A DNA stretch of 64,000 bases from Brachyhypopomus gauderio (taxonomy: Eukaryota > Chordata > Actinopteri > Gymnotiformes > Hypopomidae), in NCBI RefSeq assembly GCF_052324685.1, contig NC_135211.1:11505414-11569413 (forward strand). Direction: 5' to 3'. Within the stretch, counting starts at the first letter, position 1, and every line of letters begins with the position of its first letter. Made by a program: the position numbers and the translations under genes. The notes under the pieces are model-generated. The model did no database searches. It saw nothing but the letters and a program-made list of their open reading frames with translations, and was not told the DNA's origin. Below are positions 12,611-42,100 of this stretch, in pieces.

Positions 12611-13496
12611 GATAGAGAGGCCATAGTAATTAGCTCATTGCCTTCTAAGGACCACTAATATGGACTTGCAAATGGGACATTAAACCTAAGAGTTACATAA
12701 GGAAATCAAAGAAAGAAAAACTTAAAATGTTACATTCAGAACTTCCGTTTTTATTTGCGTTGTCTTCTAAACCTGTCTTCTATAACACACTAGCAACTTT
12801 GATTGCTTTTGCAAAACGGTTGGTTCTTCGTTTTCGTAAAAGTAGTCACCTCCATCTTAAACGTATGGGCATTTCAACATATGTGTGCACATGCATGTGG
12901 GAAGCAGAGAATGTTTCAACATTCCTCTGAGATCCAGCAGAGGCCCCTCCTCCTGTTTGTGGCCCTCCCCCACTTCCCAGCAAAAAAACCTTTACCTCCC
13001 ACCCCCCCTACAATGTGTGAGAGATGCGTTCCCCTTCAAACTCTGACCCCTCCCTCTTCTCTGTGCCTTCTTTCAAAAGGACAGGAGATAGCAGTTTGAA
13101 AAGACAGGAGATAGCCCCTAATCGTCTTTGCCTATAGATCACCTACCTGCAAACGTCCAATCATCTTGCTTTAACTTTTCTCACCCATCCCCCTCCAGCA
13201 CACGGGGCTTCAACATTTAACTCTATTATGCATGTTTGTGTATCAAGTGCAAGGTAACTGCTTTCATTCAGTCCACAGACTGAATGTAAAAAATAAGGTG
13301 CTCAAATACATGTACTATTTCACCGAATATTTTTAACCGAGGCATTGTCAAGCCTTTTTGCTATTGAGACTCGTGACAAAAGATTCACATTTGCCTTCCG
13401 TCTATTAATAGATTTTTTAAGGTAAGCGCGGATGAAATCAACATGTAACACATTTTCTCAGTGTATCATCAAATGTTTAGACTAGATGAGCCATCT

Positions 13497-13581
<85 letters not shown>
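13497..13581. repeat. (GT)n microsatellite
   Basis: About 42 uninterrupted GT units. Confidence 0.96.
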
Positions 13582-13582
<1 letters not shown>

Positions 13583-15694
13583 TTTGATTTATTAATGCAG
13601 CAGGGTGTCTCACAGACAGCTGTCTTCAGCAAAGACCACAGTTCAGACACCACCAAGCCGAACAGCTCCATCTAGTGGTTGTTTTTTCAATTTTGGAAAT
13701 GGCTCAATCGTAAACCTTGATAGGAAAAACGTATTTCTCATAGTAAATATGACATTTAACTCATTAAATGTTATTTTAAACCTAATCCACACAACTAAAA
13801 AAAGAGAAGGTGAAGAACATACATCGATTTCTTCTGCAGTGGTTTCGATAGGGAGTGAAACTGATTGTCAAAATGATTTAATGTCATATTAAGAATGAGT
13901 GTAAACTAAAGAATTAGATCTGGTATCTCTCTAAATGTTCTTTTAGATGTCGCATCTCCAGCGTGTAGTTACAATGCCCAATTTAGTTGTGATTTGTGGT
14001 TAGATTCCCTCCGAGATCAAGATCGCAGATCATCAGCAAACACTCACAGTCATGCTCGGTTGTCAGGCATGATGTAGTTTTAACACCACGTAATCTTGAG
14101 GCTTTTGTACGTGGCAGCCTGCTAAATAGTTGGCTACCGTGGTCGTAAATATTCAGAAATGACATTAAACGCAGAATGAATATGAAACGGCCCTCTATAA
14201 ATGTAAGAAAACCACCTACAGAGGTAGAATGACAGGCTCTCTTCATAGACTGAAGATAATGTAAGTTCGGACTAGCTTGGCAATCTCCCCCAGAAGCCGT
14301 CTAAATAAGTGCCAATGAAAAAACACATTATTTAAGTCTAGGTTAGTGTTCAGAAACCACAATACCGTCCAGTATTTATCAAACGTTTTTGCTAGTGAAG
14401 AATAATCAGCTATTTCGATAACTAGATATGGCATGAGCAGTGCGACCGAATCTGAGGTGTAAGTGATAAAGTAGTTCAGATGAAATTTGTGACTCACTAG
14501 CTACAGTGAAACGTTGGAGAGCACAACGACAATAGAGAGGATAACACCGCAGTAACAATAATAATAACAACGATACATCGAAAGTCCAAATTACTTCTTA
14601 TATAACGTTGAAATACAGTCCTCGTTTGATATATAATTGAATGTATTATTGTAATAATTGTATTGCATATTGTGACCATAGGATGGCGCAACAAACATGA
14701 CAGGGGAATGAAACATTTGCCTTTAGGATACTCAGCCACGGCATTTAATTGTAATGTCTTCAAATACCAGTAAAGAGTAAATGCTCCATTGGCCATTAAG
14801 TGGTTAGATAATGTAGCAGTCATTGTCCTGAAAATAATCGGCGTTTATTTAAATCATTAACTGTTATTTATTAACTAATTATTAACTAAAAAAACTGCCA
14901 GATAATAAAATCACACATACCATTTTCAGTGAATAGTGCTGGCTGCTAACACTGTTGTCTGCAAGGTTGCTCTAGGCAGCTTCCTGTTCTGTACCTGTAG
15001 CACCGTGTCTTGTCATCTTCAGTGGCTTTCATTCTGCTTAGCTATTGATGGACAGATGTTGGTAATGTAAAGTCTGGTGTGTCAGTGTTAGATTACAATT
15101 TCTAATGTTTCAAAAGTATGGAATTTAAAATACCTAATTCATAATGTCATATAAAACCATGGTATACTTTATACCCAATACCCACACCACAGCAGTTTAA
15201 CTTATTCAACACCTCACTTCCATAAAATGTCCACTTCTGCCACTGAAAATATTAACTTTACTATAAAGGACTGAATGAATCAAGATTATTGTCTGTACAC
15301 ATGATGGTCTAATTCAAGTGTCCTAGATCATTCAAACTGCAACATGTAGGTTAAAAAGCACTGACTTCAATGAAGGGTTTTCTGTTTGTGTATAGTGTCA
15401 TTTGACATTTCTTGGTGGTCCATTTAACTTCAGTGAAGGACCATAGAAACAATGGCCCCTTTTAGCTGGTTGGCTTTGGACCTGTACTGTGAAAGCCTTA
15501 CGTTGTGTTGCTTTTTAAAATACAATCTTAAAGTTTAAAAATATTTAAATATCATAAAGTAGATGTTTGAAAAAATCTGGATCAGTCTTGATTTGTTAAG
15601 TTTGCATTTCTTGGTGAAGGCCTAGGTTCTTTGCCTAACACGGCTACAGCCTGCTTGTGCTAAACAAAAGGCACTCAGTCAGGAAATGTCTCAG

Positions 15695-15760
15695 CCAATC
15701 AGCTGCGGTCTTCCATCCTGTAAGTGAGCGTCATCCAATCACTGCATGGCTTTTATGAGA
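15695..15760 (+). promoter_or_regulatory. zmynd8: Probable zmynd8 promoter for the MHPQS start
   Basis: Two CCAATC boxes in the same orientation (15,695-15,700 and 15,735-15,740) are followed by a TATA-like CTTTTATGA near 15,750. About 110 bases later comes the ATG of the first coding exon. The arrangement suits an NF-Y-driven promoter giving a short 5' UTR. A splice acceptor-like TCTTTTTAG directly before the ATG leaves open that the exon is instead internal. Confidence 0.45.
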
Positions 15761-15872
15761 ATGTTGGCTCGGCTGGCTTGGAGTGCCGAGCCTATGCTCA
15801 TGTAGTGAGAGGGCTGAGGGCTGTCCTCCATGTTTTAACAAGCACTGACATTACACACAAGTCTTTTTAGCC

Positions 15873-32478
<16,606 letters not shown>

Positions 32479-32959
32479 CTCAGACTCACAGTCTGTCTGA
32501 GAACTGCACTTACACCTGCATAACTGTACAAAACATAGACAAATACATCACTACAAAAATACAAAGCAAAACAAACAAAAAAAGAGAAGTATTTTGTGTT
32601 TTGTCTTGCCAAGCTGTGCTTGTGGAATTTTGAGAAGCTGACTAATTTCTCTGTTTCAGTAATAATTTTGAGAGCCAAACAGAAGTCACTGAATCTCCTG
32701 TATGCCACACACACACATTGTCAAAGCCTAGCATTAATGCTTTCATTAACCACTTTAAAGACTTTTTGTCTCTTTTGCTGTCTCTCAGTTGATTCTTGGT
32801 GTTTTGAAGCCCATAGCTTCATTCTGAAAGCCTTGTCCACTTTTCTTCATAATGTCAACTGTTATTACCACTATGAACCTGGTTTTTTTTTTTTTTTAAT
32901 ACAAGGCGGTAATCCCATGGTGCTTACTTCATTTTTGTGGGATTTTAGTCATTTTGAAC

Positions 32960-33074
32960 CAGTCTTGTGACCAGAGGGTCGTGGGTTCAATTCCCAGGCC
33001 ACAGGCCATGACTGAAGTGCCCTTGAGCAAGGCACTTAGCCCCAACTGCTGTGCACCACAGCCCCCTAGTGATC

Positions 33075-33123
<49 letters not shown>

Positions 33124-33150
33124 CACTGCACAGATCACAGAAAATCACAA
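32960..33150 (+). mobile_element. tRNA-derived SINE fragment in the zmynd8 3' UTR
   Basis: TTGTGACCAGAGGGTCGTGG, then GGTTCAATTCCCAG (B-box-like) and TGCCCTTGAGCAAGGCACTT, match the head and core of the SINE at 38,360. A (GT)n tract (33,079-33,122) follows and the SINE tail is missing. Confidence 0.75.
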
Positions 33151-34015
33151 TTGACAAATATGGCATATTTACATTTTTCAACCCTTGTTTAGCATTTAAT
33201 GTTTCATAATGAAGTGACAGTTATTTCAAGATGTACAGAACATATACATGAAAGAAGGCAGAACACATCTTTGATTTATTGTCCCTCAACAAAAAAGGCT
33301 AGTGACTCGGCAGCAGGAATGTGGTTCTTGAGACTGAAACACCCATGATCAGATGTTACATTTACTGGGTAAAAAAGGTATGTGTGTCAAATATATGAGA
33401 CCAACTACAAAGGTTGCCTAATATAGACTTAAAGTCACATCTGTCACTGTGGAAAAGAGCCACAGTGAAGTGGCAGTAATTTTACATTTTCACTGCAAGT
33501 TATGCTCTTCCCTTATGTATAAGATTTATATGGGGGTAGATAAAAAAGGAAAAATGGGATATGTTAATTTAATGTCATTTTATTTTTACAACTGATAGAC
33601 TTTAAAGAAGAATGCTAGTTTATGTTCATATTTATGTTAATTTATCCAAATGTTTCATTATGTAATATGAACCTCTGAAGACTACATTATTTTAGGTTGC
33701 TTATGTATAACTAAAGTAATTTGAAACTGCAAATTAAAATTGTAATCTCTATCTGAGTAGATTAGCTACTAAAATTTGCCAGGTGTCATCTTTTTTTGTT
33801 TGTTATCAAACTAATATGGTACAGTAAGAAAAGACTATCACCAACAAATATCAGTTTGGTTATTGTTTATAATTCTGAATAGAATACATTTTCCTCTTTT
33901 TTTAACATTTTGTAACGCCTCGGAACATTTTTACCTTCTTCCGTCACAAATGTGCCCATTTTCAAGTTTCGTGTTTGAGTGTTACATTGTGAGCATGTAA
34001 CTGGACTCTCTTATT

Positions 34016-34017
<2 letters not shown>

Positions 34018-34082
<65 letters not shown>
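34018..34082. repeat. (TA)n microsatellite in the zmynd8 3' UTR
   Basis: About 32 uninterrupted TA units followed by a T run. In RNA it could fold into a long AU hairpin. Confidence 0.96.
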
Positions 34083-34091
<9 letters not shown>

Positions 34092-34503
34092 TTTTCCAGC
34101 TGTCTTCAGTGTTATAACAGTTATTATAGAGTCAATTCTCCACTGCTTTTTTTTTCAAGCAGTCTTAATATATCGCTTAATATATTGCTATTCCTTGTTT
34201 TGTTTGTTTCTATGAGTTTGTAACTTTTGAAAATAGCATTTTATTTTCATCTGGCCTACGTGGAACAGACCGGGTACCAAAGTTGAGACACTGAATATCA
34301 TTGGTTTATTGTTTTATTATAAAATGCCATAATTTAGGTTTACATAACAGACAGTATCACTCTTTTAGTTAACATCCTACCTAATATTACATTGACTGTT
34401 GACTGTTGATACCATGAGTACATTATTCTTAATTAGAAAAAAAGATCCAGGGGATTCACTGTATATAGTACAAGAAAACACAAATGTTTACATATTGTAC
34501 ATA

Positions 34504-34509
34504 AATAAA
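34504..34509 (+). terminator. zmynd8: Poly(A) signal of zmynd8
   Basis: AATAAA inside ACATAAATAAAGATTTG, followed by a GT-rich GGTGGTCTTAATGTTTT element within 30 bases. Confidence 0.6.
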
Positions 34510-34859
34510 GATTTGGTGGTCTTAATGTTTTCCCTTGCTTCGATCTGAATTTTGGATATTTGTTTCTTTGTGATCCTTTTTTACATAGCAGAGCTAACAA
34601 TTGTAAAAAAATATATTTTATGCATATTTACACAAAGAGTAGATATGACTATATGACTAACGGGGGATTGAGGAAGGTTTCATGATCGTGATGAGTACGT
34701 TCTCATGGTGCTCTGCGAGTGAGGATTGCTGAGGATGTGTGAGGACTCTGTGGCACGTTTGTTCCTCACCGTTCACAAGTACAGATGGTAAGCTGTATCT
34801 GATCGTTCTCCTGCTTAGCATCAGCTACGGGACACCTGTGCAGACGGATGGCCCCACTA

Positions 34860-35614
34860 GTACCCACAGCACTCGTGGGTTAGTGTAGCTGCGAGCACGT
34901 TTTCTCCCCTGTCCTGGCGTGGCGCTGTGGCGACGCCCTCAATGTCACAGGCTCGTGTTCGCCCTCTGTTAACAGCGCAGCCCTCGACCCGCTCCCATCC
35001 TCGGCGAGGAGAGAAAATGGAGGATGCAGTGCTGCGGTGAGACCGCGTTGCGAAGACAGCCACACACACACACCACATTCATACGTGAGTACTGCTAATA
35101 TAGTTTGTCCGCAGCTAAATGTGTGATTTATTTGTGTGTGTTTGGGCAGTTCTTTTAAACGACTCCGCCAGGCCAACGCCGACATCTTGTGTAGTTGTCG
35201 AGTTGTTCGAGTACGCGCGTCCAGTTGAGCCGCCAGTAATGGCGCCACGGTTGAAGGCCACCATGTTATCAGCACGGACAAAACACGCCTATTTCTACGG
35301 GACGAATAGTTCTGGTTTAAATATGTTTTTACCCCATATCCACTGATTCTAACGTTTCAGGTGTTGTGGTCGTGTCCGCTATATGTTATATTCTTGTGTT
35401 AATGGAAGTGGCAGGTTTAACGGGCCGCGGGCCTCGGTTTCGTCACTATGGTGACTCGGCTAAGCGGCTAACGCGCCTAGCATGGCGTTTGAACGACAGC
35501 CGCGTCGTGTGTGAAGTGTAACGACACATTATTGCGCGGCTGGTGTTTCACGGTTGGCTCGTAACGTGCAACCGCGACTCGCTTGTCGTTTGCGACGAGG
35601 TCGGCGAGGGTTTG
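34860..35614 (+). promoter_or_regulatory. dido1: CpG-rich promoter and first exon of dido1
   Basis: CpG density rises sharply over about 34,860-35,700 compared with flanks. A 5' UTR exon ends at 35,614 with the donor TTTG then GTAAGT, after a CpG-rich leader (GCAACCGCGACTCGC). Its start is not defined; no TATA box is seen. In human this promoter is shared with GID8 on the other strand, but no gid8 sequence is present here. Confidence 0.5.
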
Positions 35615-37468
35615 GTAAGTTACGAGGCGTCAAATGTTTGTTTTAGCACCCATGGCTAGCCGAGTTAGCTAGCGTACAAGGCTGGGGTTTGTGCGCGACG
35701 TCGCTGCGTGTCTCGCTGTCCTCTGTTTAAACCAGCATAGCTGCTTAATTTATCATTTTTAGATATTCTATCCCTTATATCGGCGACGACCGTGTTTCCA
35801 TCAGTTATTCGTGTTTTAAGTTGACAAACTTGTAGCTAATGTTCCCCATCCAACGGCAGCATCATGGCGCACAGTACAACGACCACCATTCGTTTGCTAA
35901 CTGTCGAGGGGTATGGCTGGCTGAACCGCACATCAACTGTTAAAATGTTTCACATTTGGTATGCTTTTCTTATGGATATGATATATATGGATATATATGA
36001 TAAAATGATTGCCTAGCTAGCTGTAGTCTTTTCTTAGCCGTCCCGGTTAGCTAGATATGTAAAATTGATTCACGTGGTATTATTTCACAAGCTGCTGTGG
36101 ATGGAAGCTGGATTAGTTTTATTAATCTACCTCCACGTTCATTTAAGTCATGTTTATGACTAACCGTTAGTACCTTGTATTTAAAGTGCTCCAAATACTG
36201 TGTTTTTGAACATAGTTTTGTAACCTAGTACCTCCAGAATTAGCCTGCGCACTGCCATCAAATGGTAGCTTGGTTCAATTTTGTTGCACGATCGTTTTGC
36301 AAGTTGCATCTTTATTTTATTCTTGTTTTGGTAGCATAGGGGGTGTTACGTGAGGTTTGCATAACCACGTGCAATATATTATTTAAAGTATCTTGATCCA
36401 CGGTTGTGCTTGCATATAAATACCTGCGTTTGCTGTGTGCGAGAACACCGTCGTTTTCAAGTCGTGGGAATAGCGGTCTCAAGCGAAATATCCACGTTTC
36501 AAATAACGGTATGAATTTAATTCGGTAGCATTAATCTGAACAGTACCGATGGTAACCAGATTTAGGATTTTAATGTTTTATCTGAGCTATTTACGCCTGC
36601 GTAATTGGGTCGTCCCCTAATGTGTTTTCTTAGATTTGGCCATGTTCTGTCGCGATTTTGATTTGTTGTGTAGAGATTTGTTGCGATTTATCGTGCATCA
36701 AAACACGCAGGGCACATTTTGATTTCGTGTACTTGATTAGATACTCATAACGTCATGACGAGGTTTGCTTTATTCAATTTAAAACCTTTGTGAGGTGCAC
36801 CTGTCATTTTGTACACAGTGCAAAAAAATCTGCTGTACTCCTCCCTGAATTCCCTATTCTCTAGGCTCTCATAACTTCTTTTTAAAATGTTGGGTTGTCA
36901 ATGGGAATTATTGAGTTTACATCGACATCAAGTGTAGTTGTATGCCCTTCAAAATATTTGAACCAGGTTATTTTTTTCTTCATTCATGCAATGCCAATAT
37001 ATAATATCTTGTCTGAAAACGAAGATGGATGGTTGTAACTGCATTTTTGAAGTATAAACACACAAGATTCCTGTTTGTCATGATACAGATGATCTTACCT
37101 TTTATTCAGTAGTAAATATATTGTAATGGAATTTGATTCCTTTGGGGTAGCGCACAGATTAAAAAAATATATATTATGACATCTTCACAAGCATCTGAGC
37201 ATTAGATCTGGGGTTTTTATAGAGGGCACACTAAGCTCTTCATGAAGCCTGGCTTACTAGAGATGTTTATTAACTTTACTCAAAACAGACTGTTTATTGT
37301 TGTACAGGATAAATATAGCACTTTGGTTGACAATTCCCAACTCCAGTGTGATTGACATTTAAACACAAACTGGTCTTGTGGAGACAATCTGTCCTGCAAC
37401 TGTTTTTCTGTAGCCTGATTAAGTTTGATTTCTTTCTCCCTCTCTCTTTCTCTCTCTTTCTCTTGCAG

Positions 37469-37554
37469 GCATTCATTGTGATGTGCATGGATCAAGAGCC
37501 GCTGTGATTGTGCAAAGTTTTCAGTTCTTCAGAACCTGAAAGGCACTCAAATAG
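37469..37554 (+). other. dido1: dido1 5' UTR exon 2 with a short upstream open frame
   Basis: A strong acceptor (CTCTTTCTCTTGCAG) and a donor (ATAG then GTACAG) bound 86 bases. They contain an eight-codon upstream frame at 37,481-37,507 (ATG TGC ATG to TGA). The main start lies in the next exon after in-frame stops TAG TGA, so this frame cannot join the coding sequence. Confidence 0.6.
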
Positions 37555-38354
37555 GTACAGTCCTCCATTTGTGTTACAGGAGCTGCCTCGTTTCTGATCA
37601 GAGTGAACGACGTTGAGTACTTGTTCTCGGGCCCCTGAGTTGGCTTTATCTGCCTATGGAACTGTATTGTGAATTCACACAGGGTTGGATTCTTTGGAGT
37701 GCAGTCTGATGAAGGGCTACATTTGGTTTGGGTTTGTTGAGCCCTCCCTCGCCCTTCTACTGTGGACCTTTACTTATTTATGTATTAGAATTCTCTTGGT
37801 GCATTTCAAGTGAACTTGCAATAACTCAACATGCTTTAGACGTAATGAATGCATGTGTTTATTCACATGAAAGAAAGCTGAACACTTCCTAGAAATTGGT
37901 AAGGATCACCTTATATGCACCAGACGCATGGAGCACATTTTCTTCAGACTTTAAAGGAAAAGGACAGTAGAAATGTCTAATATGGAAGCAGTATTGGACG
38001 TATTTCCAACTTTAAACAAACTTGAACTTGATAAAAAAATAATGCTTGTTATGCTTAGGTGTCTATATTACCAGATACCGGTCAGCTTGACAGATTCTGA
38101 AATGATCTCTCTAACCTAATCTTATTAGCTGAATAACATTTATACAAATTCTGAAATGCAGTGCAACAGTAATTCCACAGACTTGTTATAAGCTGTCAAG
38201 AGTTAGTGTTTAAAAATACATACGTTAAAATAAAATCACGTTTTTGATCTCCCTCTCCTCCTCCTCATGCTAGAACATATGGGTCTTCTCCCCTTATATC
38301 TGCAGGCTGAAAACAAATACAAGCAGCACATGAATAAAATAGCAAGATCATATG

Positions 38355-38572
38355 AGGCATATGGGCAGTTGTGGCCTGGCAGTTAGGGAACTGGTCTTGT
38401 GACCGGAGGGTCGTGGGTTCGATTCCCAGACCTGAGGCCATGACTGAGGTGCCCCTGAGCAAGGCCCTTAACCCTCAATTGCTCACTTGTATAAAAAAAA
38501 AAAGATAAAAAAAAAAAAGTAAGTCGCTCTGGATAAGAGCGTCTGCCAAATGCCGTAAATGTAAATATGAAA
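38355..38572 (+). mobile_element. V-SINE-type SINE in dido1 intron 2
   Basis: A tRNA-like head (TGACCGGAGGGTCGTGGGTT, CGATTCCCAG), a core (TGAGGTGCCCCTGAGCAAGG), A-rich stretches and the tail GTCGCTCTGGATAAGAGCGT plus CTGCCAAATGCCGTAAATGT are complete. The tail is of the LINE-related type typical of V-SINEs in ray-finned fishes. Confidence 0.85.
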
Positions 38573-39136
38573 CAATTTTTTGTGAGCTTCTTACAAGTCA
38601 TACGTAGTGTAGAATATTTGAAAGCCAGGTTGGGTAATTGTTCTTGGCATAATGATAAAGTTAAATCTAATCTAATAAGAGTTTATTTTTAATGTGCTCT
38701 TGTGTTGGGGGTGTGAGCTCTAGATGAAGTGTTAAGCAAAAAGGAAAAGTGGTAAACACACCCGGTGGAGAGAGTTTAATGTTTAGAGTGCTGTCAAACC
38801 CTGCACATAGCATGGCAAAATGTATTTTCAGAGCGCACACTATATATTTAAATGGCCAAATCACAATTTTTTCTTCTTCTTCAGCAAAATATGTTTAAAG
38901 CATGTTATTTAGTTGTTGGCTATATTCACAAACATTTCTGGGTTATGAAATTTAATAGGTAAATAAATTTCTCAAATTTTTCCTATCATGAACTATGTCA
39001 CCTTTACCAAGGCGGTAAAATACTTCTAAATAATTTTTTTTGAGAGGGATTAAAGAGCTCAACTATACATTGTATGTGCTGTGCTTCTCTCTTAACTGTA
39101 GAACTGTTTGAAAAGTAGTGAGTGACTCCATCTGCT

Positions 39137-42100
39137 ATGGAGGAGACAGTGAGTCCTGAGCTAACTCAAGCCCCAGAGCCTGAGTCAAGCCAGGCTCCTA
39201 TGGAGACCAGCTCACAAGGTACCCTAGCCCTGGCCCTCTGATCTATGGCATGGCTTCTTGGTGGAGTTTCACCTAAGTTCTGAATGGACTTAGATCTTGA
39301 CCTTGGATCTAAACAAACTGGATATTGAATCAATCTTACATCTCGGTTCTGAAATTCCATTCTTTAAATTTGGTGCAGTGAATCAAATGATCTTGGATCG
39401 TTCGTATTTATTAAATGATTTCTGTTTGCTTGGGTGCTTTAGGTTTTCCTCAGTGTTGTGCAGATTTTTCCCTTTGGTCCTTTCCAAATCAGATTTAATT
39501 TCACATTTATTGTATTATCATGACCTGTACATTCTGTCTTGTTACTAATCAAAATCTCAATCTATTTCCAACACAGCAGTTCCAGAAGAAGAAAAAGATG
39601 GCAAAGACCAAGGCGACACAGTCCATGAAGACGCAGTAGAAGACCAAACGGAAGACCCAGAGAAACCTGCCAAGACCTTGGGCGAGTTCAAGAAGACCTG
39701 GGGCTTCCGTCGGACCACCATTGCGAAGAGGGACATGCCCGGAGAGGCGTCGGAAAGTCCTGAGGGTCGCGGGACACCCGTGCGGCGCAGTGGCCGTCAG
39801 GCCAAACGTACCGACAAGCTCGAAGAGTTCCTCGTAACGGTGAAGCGAGGAAGAGGTACAGGGAGGAAGAGCGCCCCCGTCCAGCTGGAGGGCGGCGAGC
39901 TTCCCTCCCAGGCCCTGACGGACGCCGAGACGGCCTCGGAGGCCAGCTTCGACGGAAACACGGAGACAAGAATGGTGGAGAGTAAAGCTGCATCCCCGTC
40001 AAGGAAGACTAGGGGAAGGGGCCGGAGAAGGGCGCCTGCCAGACCCAAAGGGGGCGCCGTCGGGTCGGTGAGCGAGGATGGCTGCAGCTCCGACAACGAG
40101 GAAGAAACCATCGGAGAGAACGTGAAGGAGAGTGGAGAAGACGTGGCGGCAAAGGTCGCCGCAGCAGATGGTGAAGCGAAGGAACACGTTGGAGAACCAG
40201 TACAAGAACAAGAAGTTGTAAAGCGAGAAGATGATGATGATGATGATGAAGAGGAGGAGGAGGAGGAGGAGGAGGAGGAGGAGGATGTGGAGAAAAGTGA
40301 GAAGCAGAGCCAAGAGAAGGCTTTGGAGGAACCTGCAAACAAACGGCGATCCAAAAGCCCAGCTAAAGCAGCTGGAAAAGATACCGCCCTTGGGAAGAAG
40401 GACCCCAAACCTAAAGCAGCCCACAAGTCACGCAAGGGAAAAGAGGAGGAGGAGGAGGAGGATGAGTCATCATCTTCGTCGTCTTCCTCGTCGTCTTCCA
40501 GCGAGTCCGACAACGATGGCTACGACCCTAATGCTCTGTACTGCATCTGCAGACAGAAACACAACAAACGGTAAGTGGCTTGCAACTTAAATGACTTTTT
40601 TCTTTATAGATATTTTACAGTAGTAAAAACCAGGGCTGCCTGTGTTGACGCAGCTAATTCACGTGCAGAACTTTTAGAAGTAGTAGTAGTAGAACTTAGT
40701 GTCGTGGCTCTTGGAGCACGACCTAAACCCTGTTCTGAGGTCATACTGCTGTATAAAGCTAACTTTTTGTCTCAGCGTATCCTTCACATTTTCTGTGATG
40801 GGAGCTGAGCACGACGCCTACATTAACACTTGCGCTTACACAGCTGTACATGCTGTGGGTTTACTGAACGAAGTGCCTCTCAGACGCTGGTTGTGAAGGG
40901 ACTGTGCCGCCTCCCTCCACCTGCCCCCCTCCCCTCAGGTTCATGATCTGCTGCGATCGCTGTGAGGAGTGGTTCCACGGCGACTGCGTTGGCATCACGG
41001 AGGTGCGCGGGCGCCTTATGGAACGCAATGGCGAGGACTACGTCTGTCCCAACTGCACCGGCAAGAAGGCGCAGAGCGCCAAGCCCTCCGCCCCCGCGGT
41101 CGGGGCCGAGAACGGCAAGCGGCCCGCATCCCGCAAGATGGAGACCGGACCAACCACAGCCGGCCAAGCCGGCACGCCTGCGATTCCAGCCGCGCCGGCT
41201 CCTGCTGCGGACGAGAAGGCGGGGGAGGAGCTGGGCATCAAGGGGAGGATAGAGAAGGCCACTAACCCAAGCGGCAAAAAGAAAATAAAGATTTTCCAGC
41301 CGGTAGGTTTTTGTACTGTACCCATGAATTTCAAGTGTCCATCTGCCTCTTCTGTGAATGATGTGTGCACTGTCCCTGCAGTGGTCCAGTACATTAGCTA
41401 TTTAATAGCAAAATGTCAAAACGTAAGTAGTTTTTGCTTAATTATAATGGAAATAGCGGCACCATAAAATCAACCTGTGATAATTGGTGTATTACTGCCA
41501 TGCTGTTTTAGGTAAACCGATGACAGTGAAATATAATTACTCAAGTTTTAGAAATGAACATCTCTGGTGTTTGGCTCTTAATGTTCTAAAAGAAATGTTT
41601 ACTTAAAAAAGTGAAAAGATATTGTGCTCCAAACTTTAGAATTAGAACACTACAGTGTACAGTCCACTCTCACTGAGAGTGATCAGCAGGCCCTGGACAC
41701 TTTGCTAGCCAGTGTTTAGTTCTGTTGTCCCGGGCCTGTCTGGGGGGTTTTGTTTTTCTTGAGGCATTCTGAAATGCTTGATATTTACATGCATTGAAAA
41801 TCTAAGACCGGGAATATTAAAAGAATCTCAAATTTATTTGTAATCATGCACATAAGAGTGACTGTCTATAAAAGCACAGAAATTGTTTTGGCTTAAAGTC
41901 TTTACATATTACAAAAAGTTGGCTATCAATTCAGTTTGAACTGATCTAATTGTATTACTTTAATTACATCTCTGCTGACTGTTATCATGGTTGTTTGAAA
42001 AATGGGCGCAGAAGGATTTAAAACTTCTTTTCTGTAGAAACATCACATGAGCCCTGAAGAGGTTATGAAATCACGGTTTCCCTTTCCATAAAATGAAACA

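Larger units (their letters stand above)
32479..34530 (+). other. zmynd8: zmynd8 3' UTR
   Basis: The stretch from the TAG stop (32,476-32,478) to an AATAAA has no further conserved coding sequence. It carries a SINE fragment with a GT tract, a long TA repeat and AT-rich sequence. The extent is inferred from the first well-placed poly(A) signal; an earlier unlisted site could be used. Confidence 0.6.

Noticed and set aside
32967..33020. A functional tRNA gene
   Set aside because: The B-box-like segment belongs to a SINE head with its known core downstream; no cloverleaf.
39797..40513. 238-codon minus-strand Ser-rich frame
   Set aside because: Antisense shadow of the dido1 acidic exon; the serine runs mirror GAG/GAT repeats.
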